From positions 1-7,592 of the forward strand of contig JAFAZL010000676.1 in assembly GCA_019239815.1 (NCBI GenBank): a stretch of 7,592 nt of DNA. Direction: 5' to 3'. The notes under the pieces are model-generated. The model was not told the origin of the DNA and did not search any database. It was given only the letters and a program-made list of their open reading frames with translations. The translations under genes and the position numbers were made by a program. This DNA comes from Acidobacteriota bacterium. Lineage in GTDB: Bacteria; Acidobacteriota; Terriglobia; Acidoferrales; UBA7541. This document shows positions 1 to 6,384 of the stretch, piece by piece. Position 1 is the first letter of the stretch; each line of letters starts with the position of its first letter.

Positions 1-1
1 T

Positions 2-703
2 TTTCTGCACATCTCGACGGACGAAGTGTACGGCGACATCGAACCCGGCAAATTCGCCGACGAAAACAGCCCGATTCAGCCCAGTAGCCCTTATTCCTCA
101 TCCAAAGCATCTTCCGACTTGCTTGTTAAGTCCTACGTTCGCACCTACGACTTCCCAGCGCTGATCACGCGCTCCTCGAACAATTACGGACCCTATCAAT
201 TCCCTGAAAAGTTTCTGCCGTTGATGATCACCAACGCGCTCGACAACAAATCGCTGCCGATCTACGGCGACGGCAAGCAAGAACGTGACTGGCTGCACGT
301 CGAAGACAACTGCCTTGGAGTTCTCGCGGTTCTGGAGCGTGGTCGCATCGGCGAAGTCTACAATCTCGGAGGTTCCGACATCGTCGAAAACCTAACCATC
401 GCGCGCCAGTTGCTGCGGCTGGTCGGCAAGCCCGAGACTCTGCTTTCCTACGTGAAGGATCGCCCAGGCCACGACCGTCGCTACGCTTTGAAGTGCGACA
501 AGGTCGAGCGCGAGCTTGGCTGGAAACCGCAGATTACCCTGGAAGACGGCCTGCGCAAGACGATCGATTGGTATCGCACCAACGCCGCATGGATGGCTGG
601 CGTGCGCGGCGGCGATTACATGAACTACTACCAGAAATATTACGAAAATCGCGATTCGTCCCTGCACGCAATCGCCGATTCGGGCCGCGCCTCTCGCCGC
701 TGA
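2..703 (+). CDS. rfbB: dTDP-glucose 4,6-dehydratase, C-terminal part (5' end outside window)
   Basis: RmlB/RfbB removes water from dTDP-glucose to give dTDP-4-keto-6-deoxyglucose, the second step of cytoplasmic dTDP-L-rhamnose synthesis. The frame is open from base 2, so the gene enters from the left; 233 residues are visible against about 350 usual, and the N-terminal NAD-binding glycine motif is missing. The fragment starts FLHISTDEVYGD, which carries the catalytic Thr-Asp-Glu (bases 17-25). The extended short-chain dehydrogenase YxxxK follows (Tyr at 92-94, Lys at 104-106), then the family signature RSSNNYGPYQFPEK and the IYGDGKQERDWLHVED nucleotide-sugar segment. The GTG at 26 is an internal valine, not a start. 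A tail of about 16 residues extends past the usual end near YYENR. The stop lies one base before rfbC, so the two are surely co-transcribed. Identity is very secure; dTDP rather than another nucleotide is supported by the rfbC and rfbD neighbours. Confidence 0.96.
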   Translation, partial: FLHISTDEVYGDIEPGKFADENSPIQPSSPYSSSKASSDLLVKSYVRTYDFPALITRSSNNYGPYQFPEKFLPLMITNALDNKSLPIYGDGKQERDWLHVEDNCLGVLAVLERGRIGEVYNLGGSDIVENLTIARQLLRLVGKPETLLSYVKDRPGHDRRYALKCDKVERELGWKPQITLEDGLRKTIDWYRTNAAWMAGVRGGDYMNYYQKYYENRDSSLHAIADSGRASRR

Positions 704-704
704 A

Positions 705-1262
705 ATGGAAAAAATCTCCACAGCGCTGCCGGGGGTTGTTGAACTGCGCCCCAAGGTATTTCGCGATCCCCGCGGCTTTTTCTTCGAGACGTACCATCGC
801 GACAGGTTTGCCGAACTCGGCATCACCGACAACTTCGTTCAGGACAATCACTCGCGCTCAAGCCGCGGCACCCTGCGCGGTTTGCACTATCAGCTCCCTC
901 ATGCCCAGGCGAAACTCTGCCGCGTCGTCGAGGGCGAGGTGCTTGACGTCGCTGTCGACATTCGCGTCGGCTCGCCACATTTCGGCAAATGGGCGAGTGT
1001 GTTGCTTTCCGCTGACAAGGCCAACATGATTTATGTGCCGGCCGGTTTCGCTCACGGCTTCCTCACGCTCACCGAGTCGGCACAGTTCCTCTACAAGTGC
1101 AGCGACTTTTACGCACCCAAAGATGAACACGGCATCATCTGGAACGATCCTGATCTCAACATCGCGTGGGACATCGACAAGCCCCTCGTATCCGAAAAGG
1201 ACGCTCGCTACACCAAATTTTCCGAGATACCGCGGGACATCCTTCCCCGTTATTCTTCCTAA
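705..1262 (+). CDS. rfbC: dTDP-4-dehydrorhamnose 3,5-epimerase
   Basis: RmlC epimerises C3 and C5 of dTDP-4-keto-6-deoxyglucose to give dTDP-4-keto-L-rhamnose, the third step of the pathway. The 185-residue length is normal for this cupin enzyme. Visible family motifs are FRDPRGFFFETY (residues 19-30), LRGLHYQ with the expected catalytic base His61, Lys70 in the substrate pocket, the cupin stretch VPAGFAHGF (111-119), and FLYKCSDFY (128-136) with Tyr130 as the likely catalytic acid. IIWNDPDLNIAW (144-155) is the conserved C-terminal strand. The start ATG sits one base after the rfbB stop and has no clear Shine-Dalgarno, which fits translational coupling. The stop abuts the rfbD start with no gap. 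I see nothing unusual in the protein, and the assignment is firm. Confidence 0.96.
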   Translation: MEKISTALPGVVELRPKVFRDPRGFFFETYHRDRFAELGITDNFVQDNHSRSSRGTLRGLHYQLPHAQAKLCRVVEGEVLDVAVDIRVGSPHFGKWASVLLSADKANMIYVPAGFAHGFLTLTESAQFLYKCSDFYAPKDEHGIIWNDPDLNIAWDIDKPLVSEKDARYTKFSEIPRDILPRYSS

Positions 1263-2186
1263 ATGAAGCCTCGCATCCTGTTGATCGGCAGCACCGGCCA
1301 GGTGGGACACGAACTGGCGATCATGCTTCCTCGCGTCGGAGAAGTTATTGTCCCCGATCGGACCGCTCTCGATCTCACGCGGCCAGCCGATGTAGCGCAG
1401 CTGGTTCGCGACACGCATCCGCAAATCATCGTGAATGCAGCCGCCTACACGGCCGTTGACCTCGCCGAAAAGGAGCCGGACAAAGCGCGCACAATCAATG
1501 CCGAAGCGCCCGCAGCAATTGCCAGCGAAGCGGCGAAGCTGGATGCACTCTTTGTTCACTATTCGACCGACTATGTCTTCGATGGCTCAAAAGAATCGCC
1601 TTACGTCGAAGATGACCGCACAAACCCGCTAAACGTCTACGGCCGGACGAAACTCGACGGCGAAAACGCAATTCGCGATTCCGGCTGCCGCCATCTGATT
1701 TTGCGAACCGCTTGGGTTTACGCGACGCGGGGCAAAAATTTTCTACTAACGATCTTGCGATTGGCCTCGCAGCGCGAAGAACTGCGCATCGTCAGCGACC
1801 AGCTCGGCGCGCCAACTTGGGCTCACGAAATCGCTCGGGCGACGAACTCAATGCTGGAACGGCACGCTGCGGCAGCGCCAGGAGATGCGCCGCCGACCGG
1901 CACCTTCCACGTCACTGCCGGCGGCACGACGAATTGGCACGCCTTCGCCACAGCCATCCTGGAAGAAGCGTCAAAGCTGCCTGGAGCCAACCCGTGGCTT
2001 AACGCCGCCCTCAGCGGCGGTTCGCTCGTAACCAAGAGAATCAGCGCCATCACTACCGCCGACTACCCTACGCCAGCGCGTCGCCCCGCCTATTCGGTCC
2101 TCTCGAACGAGCGCCTGACCGCCGCCTACCGCCTGCAACTACCCGAATGGCGCGACCAGCTAAAGACTGCCCTGGCCTCGGTTTGA
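1263..2186 (+). CDS. rfbD: dTDP-4-dehydrorhamnose reductase
   Basis: RmlD reduces dTDP-4-keto-L-rhamnose to dTDP-L-rhamnose with NAD(P)H, the last step before glycosyltransferases use the sugar. The 307-residue protein is of usual length (about 290-305). The N-terminal Rossmann motif is GSTGQVG at residues 9-15. NAAAYTAVDLAEKEP (58-72) is the strong RmlD signature, STDYVFDG (101-108) supplies the catalytic Ser/Thr region, and YGRTK (Tyr126, Lys130) is the SDR catalytic pair. RTAWVY and the QLGAPTW segment follow in the substrate-binding half. ATG 1263 directly follows the TAA of rfbC, so translation is probably coupled; no separate ribosome site is needed. It closes the rfbBCD run, because a 274-base AT-rich gap follows. 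No rfbA is seen in the window. Confidence 0.96.
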   Translation: MKPRILLIGSTGQVGHELAIMLPRVGEVIVPDRTALDLTRPADVAQLVRDTHPQIIVNAAAYTAVDLAEKEPDKARTINAEAPAAIASEAAKLDALFVHYSTDYVFDGSKESPYVEDDRTNPLNVYGRTKLDGENAIRDSGCRHLILRTAWVYATRGKNFLLTILRLASQREELRIVSDQLGAPTWAHEIARATNSMLERHAAAAPGDAPPTGTFHVTAGGTTNWHAFATAILEEASKLPGANPWLNAALSGGSLVTKRISAITTADYPTPARRPAYSVLSNERLTAAYRLQLPEWRDQLKTALASV

Positions 2187-2291
2187 GTGGCCGTCTTATC
2201 ATGTAAGCTATTTATTATCAATAGTTTATAACGATCCTCAGGCAATTCGCTCTCGAATTTCCCCAAAGTTTTCCCTTGGGTGGGTAAGAGC

Positions 2292-2319
2292 TTATCCTAA
2301 AGGGATAACTACTTCCCTT
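2292..2319 (+). promoter_or_regulatory. Two mutually exclusive stem-loops in the leader
   Basis: TTATCC (2292-2297) can pair with GGATAA (2303-2308) around a 5-base loop. AAGGGA (2300-2305) overlaps that loop and right arm and can instead pair with TCCCTT (2314-2319) around an 8-base loop. Both stems have 6 perfect pairs but cannot form together. A second copy of TCCCTT at 2272-2277 offers a third partner for AAGGGA. The arrangement could be an RNA switch or simply an operator palindrome plus chance pairing; the sequence alone does not decide. Confidence 0.3.
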
Positions 2320-2406
2320 CTCGTACATCACCGCAATATAAGGCATTTATTTTAAACAACTTAGCAAGGCTATCACAGGCATCCTACGTGCTTATCTGTA
2401 GTACCC

Positions 2407-2432
2407 GACCGGCCTCGTGTGTGCCACCGGTC
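2407..2432 (+). promoter_or_regulatory. GC-rich inverted repeat just upstream of the flavoprotein ribosome site
   Basis: GACCGG and CCGGTC form a perfect 6-pair GC-rich stem around a 14-base loop. It ends 9 bases before the AAAGGAG ribosome site at 2442-2448. As RNA it could modulate access to that site; as DNA it could be a protein-binding palindrome. It is the strongest single hairpin of the leader by GC content, but no function is known. Confidence 0.3.
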
Positions 2433-2441
2433 CGCTTACGC

Positions 2442-2448
2442 AAAGGAG
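2442..2448 (+). promoter_or_regulatory. Ribosome binding site of the flavoprotein gene
   Basis: AAAGGAG lies 12 bases before ATG 2461, a slightly long but workable spacing. It favours ATG 2461 over the in-frame GTG at 2419, because that GTG lies upstream of this site, has no purine-rich site of its own, and would add 14 residues in front of the Rossmann strand that should be near the N-terminus. Confidence 0.65.
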
Positions 2449-2460
2449 CGGTTCCCTCTC

Positions 2461-3702
2461 ATGACCGAGATCGCTATCGTCGGCGCTGGCCCTTACGGCC
2501 TCTCCATCGCCGCCCACCTCCGTGGCCAAGGTATTCCATTCCGCATCTTCGGTCGTCCGATGGAGAGCTGGTTGTTGCACATGCCGAAGACCATGAGCCT
2601 GAAGTCCGACGGCTTCGCCTCTAACATCTCGGACCCCAAAGGCGAACTCACGCTGGAAAAGTTCTGCGCCGAACGCGGCCTCGAATATGCCGCGATGCAG
2701 ATGCCGGTGAAGCTCGACACGTTTACGTCCTACGGCCTCACGTTCCGCGAACGCATGGTTCCCGAGCTGGAAGAGAAGTTCGTCACCAACATCGAGCGGA
2801 CCAACGACGGTTTCCGGCTGCGCCTGGAAGATGGCGAAGAGCTCACCGCGCGCCGCGTCATCCTCGCAATCGGTATCACGCACTACGGTTGGATGCCCGA
2901 AGTCCTGGCGGCTTTGCCGCCAGAATTTGTTTCCCATAGCTTCCGACACATTGAGTCGGAAAAATTTAACGGCAAATCGGTGATCGTGGTCGGCGGCGGC
3001 TCGTCTGCGACCGACCTAGCCGCAGAACTGCATGAAGCCGGCGCAAAAGTTCAGTTGATCGCGCGCCAGAAAGAAATGAATTTTCACAGCGCGCCGCAGA
3101 TCGGCAAGAAGCGCTCGCTCTGGAAGCGGATTCGCCATCCGAAATCGGGCCTCGGACCCGGCATGCGCTCGGCGGCGTTCTGCACTTTTCCGACACTGTT
3201 CCGGCTTCTACCGGCAGCGCTTCGCGTGGAAATCGTCCGGCGTCACCTTGGCCCGTCGGGGACGTGGCTCACGAAAGAGCGCGTCGTTGGCAAGGTTCAG
3301 ATCCAGCTGAGCGCCGAGATCGAAGGCGCCGAAGTGAAAAATGGCTGCGTGCACCTGCGCGTTCGCCTCAAGGAAGGGGGCACGCGCGAGTACGCCGCCG
3401 ATCATTTGATCGCTGCGACCGGCTACCACGTCGATCTCGGTCGGCTGACGTTCCTCAGTCCCGAATTGAATCGCCAGATTAAAGATCTCCATCGGACACC
3501 GATTCTATCTTCCAATTTCGAATCGTCAGTACCGGGGCTTTATTTCGCGGGCGTGTCCGCTGCAAACACCTTTGGGCCGATGATGCGTTTCGCATTTGGT
3601 GCGAGCTTCACCGCTCGCCATCTCACCAAGGCAATGGTGAAGGCGACGGCGGGCAAGCCAATGGCAGTCGCGGCACCGAAAGCAGTTCCGGTGGAGAAGT
3701 GA
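2461..3702 (+). CDS. NAD(P)- and FAD-binding flavoprotein, flavin monooxygenase-like, substrate unknown
   Basis: The 413-residue protein has the two-dinucleotide-fold layout of flavin monooxygenases and lysine/ornithine N-hydroxylases. An FAD Rossmann motif GAGPYG (residues 8-13) sits at the extreme N-terminus. A second NAD(P)H motif, VVGGGSSATD, is centred on residues 178-183. The late ATGYHVD (319-325) and LYFAGVSAANTFGP (360-373) correspond to the C-terminal FAD-contact segments. No signal peptide or membrane helix is seen; it should be cytosolic. At the position where the FAD motif normally ends in Glu or Asp (GxGxxG plus 17), residue 31 is Gly in RIFGRP. A canonical FxGxxxHxxxW/Y fingerprint is absent; SHSFRHIESEKF (about 157-168) lies where it is expected. 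Genome annotations often call such proteins FAD-dependent urate hydroxylase or dimethylaniline monooxygenase-like, but I see no support for either substrate. The C-terminal 20 residues are Ala/Val/Lys-rich. Start chosen for the ribosome site at 2442. Confidence 0.85.
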   Translation: MTEIAIVGAGPYGLSIAAHLRGQGIPFRIFGRPMESWLLHMPKTMSLKSDGFASNISDPKGELTLEKFCAERGLEYAAMQMPVKLDTFTSYGLTFRERMVPELEEKFVTNIERTNDGFRLRLEDGEELTARRVILAIGITHYGWMPEVLAALPPEFVSHSFRHIESEKFNGKSVIVVGGGSSATDLAAELHEAGAKVQLIARQKEMNFHSAPQIGKKRSLWKRIRHPKSGLGPGMRSAAFCTFPTLFRLLPAALRVEIVRRHLGPSGTWLTKERVVGKVQIQLSAEIEGAEVKNGCVHLRVRLKEGGTREYAADHLIAATGYHVDLGRLTFLSPELNRQIKDLHRTPILSSNFESSVPGLYFAGVSAANTFGPMMRFAFGASFTARHLTKAMVKATAGKPMAVAAPKAVPVEK

Positions 3703-3848
3703 TTCTCGCGGTCGCTGCGCGTCGCATGCGGACGCTGGCGGCTGCGGCAACGATGGCCAGCAGCGAGTACACCCCGCGCGGCTTGGATCGCCGGGGCCAG
3801 GTTAAGGCGCACGGATTCTGACGGGTTCGCGCGCCAGAAATTCTACCG
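3703..3848 (+). other. GC-rich gap between flavoprotein gene and metY
   Basis: This stretch of 146 bases carries no recognisable gene. A 5-pair GC stem, GCGTC 3719-3723 with GACGC 3731-3735, lies 16 bases after the flavoprotein stop and has no following T run, so it is not a convincing terminator. I looked for the hallmarks of S-box (SAM) riboswitches, as expected in front of a methionine gene, and saw none. There is no clear promoter and only a poor ribosome site before ATG 3849, so metY could be read through from the flavoprotein gene or have a promoter I cannot recognise. Confidence 0.4.
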
Positions 3849-5129
3849 ATGAAGCCAGAGACAATCGCGCTGCATGTCGGATACGACGGTGATCCCACCA
3901 CGAAAGCGGTGGCGGTTCCCATTTATCAGACAGTCGCGTTCGAATTCGACAGCGCCGATCATGGCGCGGCGCTCTTCAACAATCAGGTCGTCGGCAACAT
4001 CTACACGCGCATCGGCAACCCGACCAACGCGGTGCTCGAGAAGCGCGTCGCTGCTCTTGAAGGCGGCGTCGAAGCGCTCGGCGTCAGCTCCGGCATGGCC
4101 GCGATCGAATATTCGCTCATGAATATCGCCGAGGCCGGCACGAACGTCGTGGCGACGCCTCAGCTTTACGGCGCGACCTACACACTCATCCAGCACATCT
4201 TGCCGAAGCGCGGAATCGGTGGCCGATTCGCGGCGAGCGACAAGCCCGAAGACGTCGACAAAATGATCGACGAAAACACGCGCGCGGTTTATTGCGAAAG
4301 CGTCGGCAACCCGGCGGGCAATGTCGCGGACGTCGAAGGATTGGCGCGTGTAGCGCACAAGCATGGCGTACCGCTGATCGTCGATAACACCGTTGCGACG
4401 CCGGTTTTGCTGCGGCCGATCGAGTATGGCGCCGACATCGTCGTCCACTCCGCCACGAAATTCATGGGCGGTCACGGCACAACGATTGGCGGATTGATCG
4501 TCGACAGCGGCAAGTTCCCGTGGGCGAAAAATCCGGATCGCTGGTACATGCTGACGAAGCCTGAGCCCTGCTACCACGATCTCGTTTACACCGAACATTT
4601 CAAGGAAGCCGCATACGTTGCCCGCTGCCGCACTGTCTGCCAGCGCAACACCGGCGCTTCGTTGGCTCCCTTCAACGCGTTTCTGCTTTTGCAGGGACTC
4701 GAGACGATGGCACTGCGAGTCGAGCGCCACGTCACCAACGCGCGTCGTGTCGCGGAATATTTGCGCGGTCACAAGATGGTTGAGTGGGTGAGCTATGCCG
4801 GATTTCCGGACAGCCCACTCTATCCGATGGCGAAAAAATATTTAGGCGACAACGCCGTCTCCCTGCTCACCTTCGGCGTCAAAGGCGGCTTCGAAGCGAG
4901 CCGCAAGTGCTTCGACGCATTCCGATTGTTTAAGCGTATGGTCAACATGGGCGATTCGAAATCGCTCACTTGCCATCCCGCTTCGACAACGCACCGCCAG
5001 CTCACCCCGGAAGAACAAGCGAAAGTCGGCGTGAAGCCGGAAATGATTCGCCTGAGCGTCGGCATCGAGCATATCGACGACATTCTCGCGGACCTCGAGC
5101 AAGCCCTCGCGGTAGCCGCGAAAGCGTAG
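3849..5129 (+). CDS. metY: O-acetylhomoserine aminocarboxypropyltransferase (O-acylhomoserine sulfhydrylase)
   Basis: MetY is a cytoplasmic PLP enzyme that replaces the acyl group of O-acylhomoserine with sulfide to give homocysteine, the direct-sulfhydrylation route to methionine. At 426 residues it matches MetY rather than the shorter MetB/MetC (about 380-400). Family landmarks: NIYTRIGNPTN with Tyr52 and Arg54, which contact the phosphate of the neighbouring subunit's PLP; SSGMAA (80-85); LYGATY with the ring-stacking Tyr107; VDNT with Asp179, which holds the pyridine nitrogen; and HSATKFMGGHGT with the Schiff-base Lys204. MIRLSVGIEH carries Arg401, the expected carboxylate anchor. The start is the first ATG giving the normal MKPETIALH-type beginning, although its ribosome site is poor. 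The next gene, a homoserine acyltransferase 46 bases downstream, would supply its substrate. Whether the substrate is the acetyl or succinyl ester depends on that partner. Confidence 0.92.
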   Translation: MKPETIALHVGYDGDPTTKAVAVPIYQTVAFEFDSADHGAALFNNQVVGNIYTRIGNPTNAVLEKRVAALEGGVEALGVSSGMAAIEYSLMNIAEAGTNVVATPQLYGATYTLIQHILPKRGIGGRFAASDKPEDVDKMIDENTRAVYCESVGNPAGNVADVEGLARVAHKHGVPLIVDNTVATPVLLRPIEYGADIVVHSATKFMGGHGTTIGGLIVDSGKFPWAKNPDRWYMLTKPEPCYHDLVYTEHFKEAAYVARCRTVCQRNTGASLAPFNAFLLLQGLETMALRVERHVTNARRVAEYLRGHKMVEWVSYAGFPDSPLYPMAKKYLGDNAVSLLTFGVKGGFEASRKCFDAFRLFKRMVNMGDSKSLTCHPASTTHRQLTPEEQAKVGVKPEMIRLSVGIEHIDDILADLEQALAVAAKA

Positions 5130-5163
5130 CTCGTTTCGATTCTTGGTTGCGTGGCTTGAGCTT

Positions 5164-5170
5164 TAAGGAG
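5164..5170 (+). promoter_or_regulatory. Ribosome binding site of the MetA-like gene
   Basis: TAAGGAG ends 5 bases before ATG 5176. It is a far better site than that of metY and fixes this start. The 46-base gap from the metY stop is short enough for one transcript with independent initiation. Confidence 0.75.
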
Positions 5171-5175
5171 TTCGC

Positions 5176-6246
5176 ATGCCGCTGGTGATGACGGGAGATC
5201 GGGTTCCTCCTCGGTGGGCCGAGAAGAAAGGCATTCCGCTTTGCGGCGAAACCTTCTGCGGGGATGCAAGCGACGGCCTCCGCATCGCGCTCATCAACAA
5301 CATGCCCGACCCGGCCCTCGAAGACACAGAAGTCCAATTCTTCGATCTCCTCGACGCAGCCGCCGGCGACATCCCAGTTTTCGTGACGATGTTCTCGCTG
5401 TCCGAAGTCGCCCGCGGCGACCGGGCCCGCGCCCACATTTCCTGCCACTACTCGCCCATCTCCAAGATCTTTGGTGCAAAATTCGATGGCGCAATCATCA
5501 CCGGCACCGAACCGAAGCATCGCAACATGCGCGACGAGCCTTATTGGCGCTCGCTGACCCAAGTTCTCGACTGGGCTGAGACCGGCACAACCTCGTCGAT
5601 TCTTTCGTGCCTGGCCGCCCATGCCAGCGTGCTTCATAGCGACAACATCGAGCGCAATCCGCTCGGCGACAAGCAATTCGGCGTGTTCGAATACAAGCGC
5701 CACGCTGATCACCCGCTGATCGCAGGCGCGGTGGCTCCATCTCGCTTCCCGCACTCGCGCTGGAACGAAGTGCGCGACTACGCGCTCGTCGCCCGCGGCT
5801 ACGAAATTCTCGACAAGTCGCCCGACGCCGGCGTCAACCTCTTCGTCAAGCGCAAGCAGCGTAGCCTCTTCGTCCATTTCCAGGGGCATCCCGAATATTT
5901 CACCCGCACGCTGCTCAAGGAATATCGTCGCGATGTCCGCCGCTATCTGACGCGTGAACGTGAAACTTATCCCACCGAGCCGCGCGGCTATTTCGATAAC
6001 GAAGCCATTAAGCTTCTCAACGAATTTCGCAAGAACGCCGAAGCCAACCGGCAGGAAGACTTGATGGACATTTTCCCCGAAGCCGCCGTTGGAGAAACGC
6101 TTCAGAACACCTGGCACGATTCAGCCGTCGGCATCTATCGCAACTGGCTCGATATTCTTTCGCTCGGCAAATCCGGTCGCGTTGCCGCTGCCTCGACAGT
6201 TGCAACCCGCGCGAACACCGCCGGCCCTACACCACTCGCTCTGTAA
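5176..6246 (+). CDS. MetA-superfamily homoserine O-acyltransferase, divergent long form
   Basis: This protein belongs to the homoserine O-succinyltransferase (HTS/MetA) superfamily, which transfers an acyl group from acyl-CoA to homoserine in the cytoplasm. The triad is visible: Cys145 in SILSCLAAH (E. coli Cys142 in FVCWAVQ), and His238 and Glu240 in QGHPEY (E. coli His235, Glu237 in TGHPEY). PHSRWNEV, the GTEPKHRNMRDEPYW segment and the late NWLDIL also align with MetA by eye. Its 356 residues exceed the usual 300-310: about 30 extra residues lie between GYFDNEA and the NW motif, and the Ala/Thr-rich end extends past the E. coli terminus. LINNMPDPALEDTE replaces the classical NLMPKKIETE loop, losing both lysines and gaining two residues. 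Lys114 falls where E. coli has Gly111 and acetyl-specific enzymes have Glu. The position after metY supports a methionine role, but the acyl donor is open. A similar long form appears, from memory, in other genomes labelled homoserine O-succinyltransferase. Confidence 0.85.
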   Translation: MPLVMTGDRVPPRWAEKKGIPLCGETFCGDASDGLRIALINNMPDPALEDTEVQFFDLLDAAAGDIPVFVTMFSLSEVARGDRARAHISCHYSPISKIFGAKFDGAIITGTEPKHRNMRDEPYWRSLTQVLDWAETGTTSSILSCLAAHASVLHSDNIERNPLGDKQFGVFEYKRHADHPLIAGAVAPSRFPHSRWNEVRDYALVARGYEILDKSPDAGVNLFVKRKQRSLFVHFQGHPEYFTRTLLKEYRRDVRRYLTRERETYPTEPRGYFDNEAIKLLNEFRKNAEANRQEDLMDIFPEAAVGETLQNTWHDSAVGIYRNWLDILSLGKSGRVAAASTVATRANTAGPTPLAL

Positions 6247-6247
6247 T

Positions 6248-6271
6248 TCCGCAACGCGCATCGATTGCGGA
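6248..6271 (+). terminator. Stem-loop directly after the MetA-like gene, no U tract
   Basis: TCCGCAA (6248-6254) pairs perfectly with TTGCGGA (6265-6271) around a 10-base loop, starting one base after the TAA at 6244-6246. The bases that follow are A-rich, not T-rich, so this is not a textbook intrinsic terminator on the + strand. It may protect the mRNA 3' end or act with Rho. The placement immediately after the stop, in a convergent gap, is what makes it worth listing. Confidence 0.35.
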
Positions 6272-6384
6272 TATGCGCCAAAACAAAAAGCGCGAATGAA
6301 AGGCACCAAGCCTCGCACCCGCGCATTCTCATCTGAAAAGTAACTCCCTCCCGATCGGAAGACCCGATTCGGTCGAAATCACTC
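6272..6384. other. Convergent intergenic gap
   Basis: This is the rest of the gap between the + strand methionine pair and the - strand methyltransferase gene. It contains a weak 5-pair stem, ATCGG 6354-6358 with CCGAT 6364-6368, inside a partly duplicated CCCGATCGG/CCCGATTCGG sequence (6350-6358 and 6363-6372), 17 bases past the methyltransferase stop. No T run follows closely on either strand. No gene is seen; the open frames are 15 codons or shorter, or are shadows. Confidence 0.4.

Larger units (their letters stand above)
2187..2460 (+). promoter_or_regulatory. AT-rich leader/intergenic region with several inverted repeats
   Basis: This 274-base gap is visibly richer in A and T than the coding DNA on either side. 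It must hold the end of the rfb transcript and probably the promoter and leader of the flavoprotein gene. Inverted repeats read by eye: CTATT 2208-2212 with AATAG 2220-2224; CCCAA 2262-2266 with TTGGG 2276-2280; TTATCC 2292-2297 with GGATAA 2303-2308; AAGGGA 2300-2305 with TCCCTT 2314-2319; and GACCGG 2407-2412 with CCGGTC 2427-2432. No hairpin is followed by a clean T run, so I do not call an intrinsic terminator. No convincing -35/-10 pair stands out. It resembles no riboswitch class I can recognise by eye. Confidence 0.5.

Noticed and set aside
858..1559. A 233-residue open frame on the minus strand across rfbC and rfbD.
   Set aside because: It spans two firmly identified genes on the other strand, with no motif of its own.
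2218..2346. A 42-codon open frame on the minus strand within the AT-rich leader, starting ATG at 2346.
   Set aside because: It has no ribosome site, an in-frame stop directly before the ATG and no recognisable sequence, and it overlaps the hairpin-rich region. An open frame of this length can arise by chance.
2424..2432. GCCACCGGT resembling a cobalamin riboswitch B12 box.
   Set aside because: It matches only loosely, and none of the other conserved cobalamin riboswitch segments are seen nearby.
2187..2460. The idea that the AT-rich gap is a mobile-element remnant or an attachment site.
   Set aside because: There are no terminal inverted repeats of useful length, no flanking target duplication and no trace of transposase or integrase sequence.
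3699..3821. A 40-codon frame beginning with a GTG that overlaps the flavoprotein stop (GTGA) and ending before metY.
   Set aside because: The GTGA overlap looks like coupling, but the product is low-complexity Ala/Arg and GC-rich DNA leaves such frames open easily. No ribosome site or family resemblance.
3843..4772. A 309-residue open frame on the minus strand across metY.
   Set aside because: It lies entirely opposite metY, whose motifs are unmistakable; the protein has no recognisable domain and is a GC-driven shadow. The same applies to the 371-residue minus frame at 5002-6117 opposite the MetA-like gene.
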